Assembly: GCA_002309855.1 (NCBI GenBank)
Contig: DBYD01000012.1
Location: 1-9,614 of the forward strand
Length of the DNA: 9,614 bases
Origin: Bacteroidales bacterium UBA1195
GTDB lineage: Bacteria > Bacteroidota > Bacteroidia > Bacteroidales > WCHB1-69
Direction of reading: 5' to 3'
Made by a program: the position numbers and the translations under genes. The notes under the pieces are model-generated. The model saw only the letters and a program-made list of their open reading frames with translations. It had not been told where the DNA came from and did no database searches. The stretch's first letter is position 1; each line of letters starts with the position of its first letter. Below are positions 4,929 to 9,614 of this stretch, in pieces.

Positions 4929-5777
4929 CTATAAGGCCAGACGGAAGCCGACACTGTAATCGGTGAAAGTGGGGTTGTACTCACTCCTGCGTGTGACGCG
5001 GAGACGTCTTGCATCGTTGTACAGGCTGCCACCACGAAGCACACGCTTGAAACCGGCCGCCGGACCTTGCGGATTTGTAACCGTATCAGCCGAATAGGCT
5101 GCCATCCAGTCGCTACACCACTCCAAGACGTTACCAGTCATATCATACAAACCAAGTTCATTGGCGGCCTTGGTTTTGACCGCGTGCGTTTCTCCACCGC
5201 AATTATCTGTGTACCAAGCGACATCATCCACATTGTCGCTACCGCTGAATTTGTATCCATGACTGTTCCCACCTCCACGTGCGGCATACTCCCACTCCGC
5301 CTCGGTAGGCAGACGGAATTGTTTGTCTGTAAGCTGGTTCAACTTTTCAATAAATGTTTTGCAGTCATTCCAACTAATCTCCTCAACAGGTCGGTCGGGG
5401 AATTTGAAATGGGAAGGGTTGCTGCCCATCACGGCCTGCCAAAGTGCCTGCGTAACCTCAGTTTCCGCAATGTAGTATTCGCTTAGGGTGACACAGTGCT
5501 GAGGCAATTCGTTGCTATATGCTTCGGCATCTGAACTTGGGGCTCCCATCATGAACGTGCCGCCTTCAACCTTGACCATCTTGAACGTGACACCGTTTAC
5601 AGTTATGCTATCGACATTTCCAGAAGGTGAAGGTGGTGGTGTAGGCGTTGGCGTTGGCGTAGGTGTAGGTGTGGAACCACTTTGATTACCATTGTTATTC
5701 ACCTCTTTTTCGCAGGAGAACATCATCAGTCCTGCCATAATTGCCACCACGGGCAGAATTTTGGATATTATTTTCAT
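4929..5777 (-). CDS. FGE-sulfatase-domain (SUMF1-like) lipoprotein, pseudoenzyme
   Basis: A 282-residue lipoprotein. Residues 1-22 form a lipoprotein signal peptide (MMFSC, lipidated C22). A Thr-Pro linker with six TP units spans 36-47. A formylglycine-generating-enzyme/C-type-lectin-like domain spans about 65-282. Family motifs are VEGGTFMMG (70-78), ETEVTQALWQAVMG (105-118), RPVEEISWNDC (129-139), RLPTEAEWEYAARGG (155-169), GLYDMTGNVLEWCSDW (209-224) and RVLRGGSLYN (245-254), ending in VGFRLAL. The segment after RGGS, where true FGEs have the two active-site cysteines, contains none (DARRLRVTRRSEYNP). It is therefore probably not a sulfatase-modifying enzyme but a binding or structural relative of the many FGE-fold lipoproteins of Bacteroidota. 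The linker would hold the domain off the membrane. It is first gene of the leftward unit with the OprB-type porin. Confidence 0.85.
   Translation of the reverse strand: MKIISKILPVVAIMAGLMMFSCEKEVNNNGNQSGSTPTPTPTPTPTPPPSPSGNVDSITVNGVTFKMVKVEGGTFMMGAPSSDAEAYSNELPQHCVTLSEYYIAETEVTQALWQAVMGSNPSHFKFPDRPVEEISWNDCKTFIEKLNQLTDKQFRLPTEAEWEYAARGGGNSHGYKFSGSDNVDDVAWYTDNCGGETHAVKTKAANELGLYDMTGNVLEWCSDWMAAYSADTVTNPQGPAAGFKRVLRGGSLYNDARRLRVTRRSEYNPTFTDYSVGFRLAL
5637..5672 (-). repeat. Hexanucleotide (Thr-Pro) tandem repeat
   Basis: Six imperfect copies of a 6-bp unit (consensus ACNCCN on the coding strand) encode (TP)6 in the lipoprotein linker. Codon choice varies between units, which should limit slippage. 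Changes in copy number would keep the frame and only change linker length. Confidence 0.7.
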
Positions 5778-5867
5778 TGTAACAGAAAATTAATACGTTA
5801 ATCTTTTAGTTAATAATGGTTTTATTTTTTTACTATATTCTGTTTAACAGATGTAATTTTAATTTTG

Positions 5868-5875
5868 CAAAAATA
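5868..5875 (-). promoter_or_regulatory. Leftward -7 promoter element for FGE-like lipoprotein/OprB unit
   Basis: The minus strand reads TATTTTTG followed by CA, an exact TAnnTTTG match, 90 bp before the lipoprotein ATG. The -33 region is weak. The resulting leader of about 80 nt is very A/T-rich and has no strong hairpin. Confidence 0.5.
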
Positions 5876-5906
5876 GCCAAAATACGGATACGCCCCGCCA
5901 CCGTGT

Positions 5907-5950
5907 GGGAAAATTTCCATGCCATCCCCATTTGTAGGGATTTTTTCCAT
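5907..5950. promoter_or_regulatory. Paired 14-bp repeats in the divergent intergenic region
   Basis: gggaaaatttccat (5907-5920) and gggattttttccat (5937-5950) share 11 of 14 bases, with starts 30 bp apart, close to three helical turns. Between them ATCCC (5924-5928) and GGGAT (5937-5941) form a further inverted repeat. The pair lies upstream of the leftward -7 box at 5868 and of the rightward porin gene. This fits a shared operator for the two divergent units; no known regulator motif (for example Fur) is recognised. Confidence 0.35.
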
Positions 5951-6041
5951 ATCGCCATACCAAAAACGGGTTAACAACATCGGGTGAGAAAACAGAAAAA
6001 AACGGCATGATGTAAGGATGCACCGAACCTCATGTTTTTCC

Positions 6042-6049
6042 GACCTTTG
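6042..6049 (+). promoter_or_regulatory. Candidate rightward -7 element for porin-imelysin operon
   Basis: GACCTTTG followed by CAC differs by one base from TAnnTTTG and lies 29 bp before the porin start at 6078. No clear -33 element is seen. It also argues for 6078 over 6018 as the start, since 6018 would lie upstream of transcription initiation. Confidence 0.35.
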
Positions 6050-6077
6050 CACAAATCATAATGTAAAAGGTCTGAAC

Positions 6078-7409
6078 ATGAGGAAACATTTGACAAACAG
6101 ATTTGTATTGGCGGTTGCCGCCCTTCTTTCCATGGGTGTCACGCCGCTTTGCCAGGGTAATCCTTCCGCCGGTCCGGAACATCCGGACTCGTCCTGCTGC
6201 ACGAAAAATGCGGCACCGCGCCTTACCGTCGGCGGCTACGGAGAGGCGGTGTACAGATACAATTTCTACAGCGACAACGTCTTCCGTTACAGCCGGGCGG
6301 AATCCTACAAAGACTCCAAAGGACACGGACTGGTGGACCTGCCCCATGCCGTCATCATGATGGGCTATGATTTCGGCAAAGGCTGGAGCATCGGGATGGA
6401 GATCGAATTCGAGCATGGCGGCGTGGAAAGCGCCGTGGAAATCGAGACCGAGGAGACCGGCGAATACGAGAAGGAGCTGGAACGGGGCGGCGAGGTCGCA
6501 CTGGAGCAGTTCTGGGTACAGAAGAGCTTCCGCCCATGGCTGAACCTGCGCATGGGGCATATTGTGGTGCCTGTCGGAGGCACCAACAACAGCCATCTCC
6601 CCACCGAATTTTTCGGCGTGTACCGCCCGGAGGGGGAAAACAGCATCCTCCCCTGCACATGGCACGAGACTGGCATCAGCCTGTGGGGCAGACATCATGA
6701 CTGGCGATACGAGCTGATGCTGCTGCCCGCATTGAACTCCACCATGTTCAACATCTCCGGATGGGCCAACGGCGCATCGGCCTCCCCCTACGAATTCCGC
6801 CCCGCAAACCGGCTTGCACTCGCCGCCCGCATCGACAACAGCAGCATAAAGGGGTTGCGGCTTGGAGTGAGCGGATATGTCGGCAACTGCTTCAACAACG
6901 ACATTGTGACTGAGGAGAAAAGCTCCAAATATAAGGATGTGAAAGGCACCGTCGTAATCGGGGCGTTCGACTTCCTCTACCGGCATGGAAGATTGGTGAT
7001 GCGTGGCAACGCCGATTACGGCCATCTGGCGGATGCAGACCTGGTTTCAACCTACAACACCCGCCTGAGCCATGCGAGCGGCTCCCCCTACCCGCACACA
7101 CATGTGGGCGAAGCCGCCTATGCAGTCGGGTTGGAGGCAGGTGTGAACCTGCTGTGCCTTAAAGCCATGGAAAACGGGAAGGCGCTCTACCTCTTCGCAC
7201 GCTACGACCGCTACGATTCCTACATTCCTGCCCCGCTGATGCAGGACTACGGATGGAGCGACCGCCAGTGCGTCACCGCAGGGCTGAACTATTTCCCGAT
7301 GCCGCAGATTGCAGTAAAGGCGGAGTTCGGCTGCCGCCTGCTGAACGCCCAATACAACAGCGAACCGTTCGCCGCAATGGGCATAACCTGGAGCGGAATG
7401 TTCCATTAA
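6078..7409 (+). CDS. Outer-membrane porin, phosphate-selective porin O/P-like
   Basis: A 443-residue outer-membrane barrel. The start at 6078 is preferred over the in-frame ATG at 6018 because MRKHLTNRFVLAVAALLSMG begins a proper signal peptide, and AAAAGG at 6065-6070 can serve as ribosome binding site. The mature protein starts with a Cys pair (SSCC, 38-41) and then GGYGEAVYRYNFYSDN (52-67). The DLPHAVIMMGYDFGKGWSIG (87-106) strand region is followed by a strikingly acidic stretch (about 109-139). Then come LRMGHIVVPVGGTNNSHLP (157-175), a RPEGENSILPCTWHETG motif (183-199) and a barrel region ending in WSGMFH. The GH..VPvG..N..H.P and RPE.E..iLP.TW.E.G motifs are typical of Bacteroidota phosphate-selective-porin-like proteins. 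As first gene before imelysin and DHOR it probably supplies the outer-membrane step. The substrate is unknown; the acidic stretch would suit a cation, but this is inference. Confidence 0.75.
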   Translation: MRKHLTNRFVLAVAALLSMGVTPLCQGNPSAGPEHPDSSCCTKNAAPRLTVGGYGEAVYRYNFYSDNVFRYSRAESYKDSKGHGLVDLPHAVIMMGYDFGKGWSIGMEIEFEHGGVESAVEIETEETGEYEKELERGGEVALEQFWVQKSFRPWLNLRMGHIVVPVGGTNNSHLPTEFFGVYRPEGENSILPCTWHETGISLWGRHHDWRYELMLLPALNSTMFNISGWANGASASPYEFRPANRLALAARIDNSSIKGLRLGVSGYVGNCFNNDIVTEEKSSKYKDVKGTVVIGAFDFLYRHGRLVMRGNADYGHLADADLVSTYNTRLSHASGSPYPHTHVGEAAYAVGLEAGVNLLCLKAMENGKALYLFARYDRYDSYIPAPLMQDYGWSDRQCVTAGLNYFPMPQIAVKAEFGCRLLNAQYNSEPFAAMGITWSGMFH

Positions 7410-7411
7410 TG

Positions 7412-7437
7412 GTAGGGCCGTCGCATTGCGGCGGCCA
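7412..7437. repeat. GC-rich hairpin repeat, copy A
   Basis: A 26-bp unit starts 3 bp after the porin stop. Its core GGCCGTCGCA and TGCGGCGGCC pair over 10 positions (one T-G wobble on the plus strand) around a single central base. It is identical to copy B at 7486-7511 except for that central base. There is no T run directly behind it. Confidence 0.75.
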
Positions 7438-7485
7438 TTCGCACAAAAAAGAATTAAGGGGGTTAAGAGTTTAAGAAGTTTAAGA

Positions 7486-7511
7486 GTAGGGCCGTCGCAC
7501 TGCGGCGGCCA
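7486..7511. repeat. GC-rich hairpin repeat, copy B
   Basis: This is the second copy of the unit at 7412-7437, in direct orientation with 74 bp between starts. The spacer holds three loose ttaagag(t)-type repeats (7464-7486). An A-rich stretch follows the copy and leads to the imelysin start at 7549. The twin hairpins may stabilise the 3' end of porin mRNA, weaken read-through or be dispersed repeats. Confidence 0.75.
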
Positions 7512-7548
7512 CAAAAAAACAGATAATTAACATTAAAAAACAACAGAT

Positions 7549-8724
7549 ATGATGAAATTACATTTGAAGAAAGTTTTCATCGCCGTTCTGGCGATGGGAT
7601 TGGCAGGCGGTGTCACCTCCTGCAAGAAAGAGAAACCCGAACCCTCCGGCACGGGCAGTTACTCGGAAAAGATGCAGGCCGTGGCCGACCAGTTCGTCAA
7701 CGCGACGGTGGTGCCGACCTACACGAAACTGGCCGAGGCCAGCGACCGGCTGGTGGAGGCCATTGCGACCCTGAAGTCCGCGAAGACTGACGCCAATGTC
7801 AGCGCGGCATGCCAGATTTTTCTGGAGGCACGCGAATGGTGGGAAAAGAGCGAGGCCTTCCTTTTCGGACCCGCCAGCGATTTCGGCATCGACCCGCACA
7901 TCGACTCCTGGCCCCTTGACGAGGATGCCTTCAATTCGCTGATGAACAGTCCGGAAATGCTCTCCGCCCTTGACGCTGAAGACGGGGATGTGGTGGCCGG
8001 TGAGCGTTTGGGTGCCACCCTGCTCGGATTCCACGGCATCGAGTACATCCTGTTTGAGAACGGACAGCCGAAGGCGGCCTCCAAAATTTCCGACAACGAC
8101 ATGGTTTATGCGCTGGCAGTTGCCGGAGACCTCCGTAACTGCTGCTACCAGCTTGAGGTGAGCTGGGCCGGTTCATCCGCACCCAAGGCGCACCAGGAGC
8201 GCATTGAGGAGTTGGAATGGAACAGCACGGTGGCCGGGAGCGGCTCCAGCTACGGCGAGAATCTGCGGAACGCCGGAAAGGCCGGCAGCACATACATCAG
8301 CCTGACACAGGCCATGATGGCGATTGTGGACGGCTGCAAGACCATCGCCGACGAGGTGGGCACCTCCAAAATCGGCAAGGCCTACACCGGAGAGGACAAG
8401 GACTACATCGAATCGCCCTACAGCCAGAAATCCATCACGGACTTCGCCAACAACATCATCAGCATCTGCAACGCCTACATGGGAGGCCTTGAGGGTGAAC
8501 GCAACCAGGAAAAGTCACTGCAGAACCTGATGTCCACGGTGAACCCCACCCTGAACGAGCGTGCGGTCAAGACCATGGAGGATGCCAAACAGACCATCCT
8601 CAACATGAAGGCACCGTTTGTAAACAACTACACCGATGCCTCAGCCAAGGCTGCCATGGAGGCCTGCGCGGCGGTGGACGATGTGCTGAGCGAAGTTTAC
8701 GACGCATTGAAGAGTGTGAATTGA
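7549..8724 (+). CDS. Imelysin-family (M75) lipoprotein
   Basis: A 391-residue lipoprotein. The signal peptide ends in the lipobox GVTSC (lipidated C25), followed by a KKEKPEPSGTGS linker and an imelysin/peptidase M75 domain from about residue 38 to the end. Diagnostic motifs are REWWEKSEAFLFGPASDFGI (95-114), then DPHIDSWPLD (115-124) and the GxHxxE signature GFHGIEYILF (160-169, with H162 and E165), which is intact. Known family members (IrpA, ICMP, the EfeO M75 domain) are linked to iron uptake; peptidase activity is disputed, and the GxHxxE motif is thought to bind metal. The gene follows the porin by 139 bp with the twin hairpins between, and precedes the DHOR gene by 26 bp, so it is co-transcribed with the latter. 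The ATG at 7549 and the next codon (ATG at 7552) are equally possible starts; no strong Shine-Dalgarno sequence. Confidence 0.92.
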   Translation: MMKLHLKKVFIAVLAMGLAGGVTSCKKEKPEPSGTGSYSEKMQAVADQFVNATVVPTYTKLAEASDRLVEAIATLKSAKTDANVSAACQIFLEAREWWEKSEAFLFGPASDFGIDPHIDSWPLDEDAFNSLMNSPEMLSALDAEDGDVVAGERLGATLLGFHGIEYILFENGQPKAASKISDNDMVYALAVAGDLRNCCYQLEVSWAGSSAPKAHQERIEELEWNSTVAGSGSSYGENLRNAGKAGSTYISLTQAMMAIVDGCKTIADEVGTSKIGKAYTGEDKDYIESPYSQKSITDFANNIISICNAYMGGLEGERNQEKSLQNLMSTVNPTLNERAVKTMEDAKQTILNMKAPFVNNYTDASAKAAMEACAAVDDVLSEVYDALKSVN

Positions 8725-8750
8725 TTATAATATAAAAATCGTACAGTAAC

Positions 8751-9614
8751 ATGAAGAAATATCATCTGATGCTCGCGGTAGCGCTCCTCCCAGCACTTTT
8801 CACCGCTTGCAAAAAGGACAAACCGGAGCCGCCGGTTGTAAACAAGGAATATGAAGAGACCTACGCCGGAGGAAAATTGGGGACGACCTTCAATGTCTCC
8901 GCCTCCGCCTATGAGGATCCCACACCGGCTGTGGAACAGGCCGGATTAGTCAACGAATTCAAGTATGGGGAATACTTCTTTGAACGTCCCTTCACCCAAA
9001 GCAACACGCCCTTCAACGGGCTGGGACCGCTCTACATCCGCAGCTCCTGCGAGGCCTGCCATCCGGGCTACGGCCACGGCAAGCGCATGGACCGCTACCG
9101 CGCAGGCGACTGGGGCAACGGTTACCTGTTGGTGGTGACCGACGACAAGGACAACTACCTCAGCTCGCTGACCGGCATGCCGCAGACCAAGGCGGTCGCC
9201 CCCTTCAAGGCTCCGATCGACGAAACCAAAATCCGGATTACCTGGAAAAGCTACACGGATGAATGGGGCAACCGGTTTGAGGATGGGGAGACCTACAGTC
9301 TGATATATCCGGAGGTTTACATTCCGGAGGATGCCTACTACGTGCCTCTCGAAGTGGGTGGCAGTCCAGTGGCCTACTCCAATGTCCGGGTACGCCTGGA
9401 GGGCACAATCGGCATCTACGGCACAGGCCTTATCGACGCCATCCCCGACGATTCGCTCAAGGCGCAATATGCCAAGGAGGAGGCTGCGGGCGTGCAGCTG
9501 AATCCGGCCATCTTCGCCAACGGCAACTGGGTTAAGACCTACGGAAAGACCAACCATCCTCTGCGCTACACCTACGCGCTGACCCGCGGCCCGTTGCAGG
9601 ATGCCGCAGGCGCC
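8751..9614 (+). CDS. DHOR (DUF1111) haem-c oxidoreductase lipoprotein, 5' part
   Basis: The frame is open from the ATG at 8751 to the window end (288 codons seen, 3' end missing). MKKYHLMLAVALLPALFTAC is a lipoprotein signal peptide (lipidated C20) followed by a KKDKPEPP linker. The domain matches the di-haem oxidoreductase with conserved CxxCH (DHOR, DUF1111) group, related to MauG/cytochrome c peroxidase. Motifs are FNGLGPLYIRSSCEACHPGYG (split as FNGLGPLYIRSS, 88-99, and CEACH, 100-104), which binds haem c through C100, C103 and H104, and RVRLEGTIGIYGTGLIDAIP (213-232), the family's GxGLlDAIP element. A second CxxCH would lie beyond the window. DHOR genes are known neighbours of imelysin genes in several phyla, which suggests a redox step, for example on iron, in the same envelope system. 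The 26-bp gap to imelysin indicates one operon. Confidence 0.88.
   Translation, partial: MKKYHLMLAVALLPALFTACKKDKPEPPVVNKEYEETYAGGKLGTTFNVSASAYEDPTPAVEQAGLVNEFKYGEYFFERPFTQSNTPFNGLGPLYIRSSCEACHPGYGHGKRMDRYRAGDWGNGYLLVVTDDKDNYLSSLTGMPQTKAVAPFKAPIDETKIRITWKSYTDEWGNRFEDGETYSLIYPEVYIPEDAYYVPLEVGGSPVAYSNVRVRLEGTIGIYGTGLIDAIPDDSLKAQYAKEEAAGVQLNPAIFANGNWVKTYGKTNHPLRYTYALTRGPLQDAAGA

Noticed and set aside
6018..6077. Upstream in-frame start for the porin at 6018
   Set aside because: It would place 20 non-signal residues before a complete signal peptide and begin upstream of the likely promoter box at 6042.
5780..6077. Fur box in the divergent promoter region
   Set aside because: I looked for one because of the imelysin gene but found no GATAATGATAATCATTATC-like palindrome.
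6030..7025. 331-codon leftward ORF
   Set aside because: It lies wholly antisense to the signal-peptide porin gene, is rich in Ala/Val/His from the high GC third positions of that gene, and shows no family motif.
7412..7511. CRISPR-like repeat pair
   Set aside because: There are only two units, each self-complementary throughout, with a low-complexity spacer and no cas genes.
8946..9557. 203-codon leftward ORF
   Set aside because: It is antisense to the DHOR gene, whose CxxCH and GTGLIDAIP motifs fix the true frame.

Overview
The window looks like a chromosomal segment of a member of the Bacteroidota, most likely order Bacteroidales. The reasons are several matches to the Bacteroidota -7 promoter element (TAnnTTTG), lysine-rich lipoprotein starts of the CKKxKP type, an imelysin lipoprotein beside a porin, an ATPase_2/DUF234 ATPase, an RHS core fragment, and few strong Shine-Dalgarno sequences. 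The assignment rests on reading the sequence, not on a database search.

The left part (about 1-3770) is a decayed, repeat-rich accessory region. It holds a leftward RHS C-terminal core fused to about 390 bp of non-RHS repeat-like sequence, and a possible small leftward ORF with a good -7 box. It also holds the last 39 codons of an AraC-family regulator. The one clearly intact gene is a rightward 452-residue ATPase with a C-terminal nuclease-like domain, bracketed by two near-identical direct repeats exactly 1600 bp apart. Downstream are a hypothetical leftward gene interrupted by an in-frame stop and truncated at its 5' side, and the left end of an IS3-family element. The remnant orfA of that element carries a 72-bp insertion, and its leader carries a 60-bp imperfect palindrome.

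The right part (about 3770-9614) is compact, higher in GC and intact. Two transcription units diverge from a roughly 300-bp region at 5778-6077. Leftward: a formylglycine-generating-enzyme-like lipoprotein without the catalytic cysteines, then an OprB-type carbohydrate-selective porin. Rightward: a phosphate-selective-porin-like outer-membrane barrel, an imelysin (M75) lipoprotein with an intact GxHxxE motif, and a haem-c-binding DHOR/DUF1111 lipoprotein that runs off the window. Imelysin plus DHOR is a known pairing in iron-acquisition or redox clusters. The barrel upstream suggests an envelope system that admits a substrate through the outer membrane and handles it with periplasm-facing lipoproteins. 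Two near-identical GC-rich hairpins sit between the barrel and imelysin genes.

I found no tRNA, rRNA or CRISPR array. The most original leads are the porin-imelysin-DHOR locus with its divergent porin/pseudo-FGE partner, the twin hairpins, and the several short repeat-like insertions in the left part.
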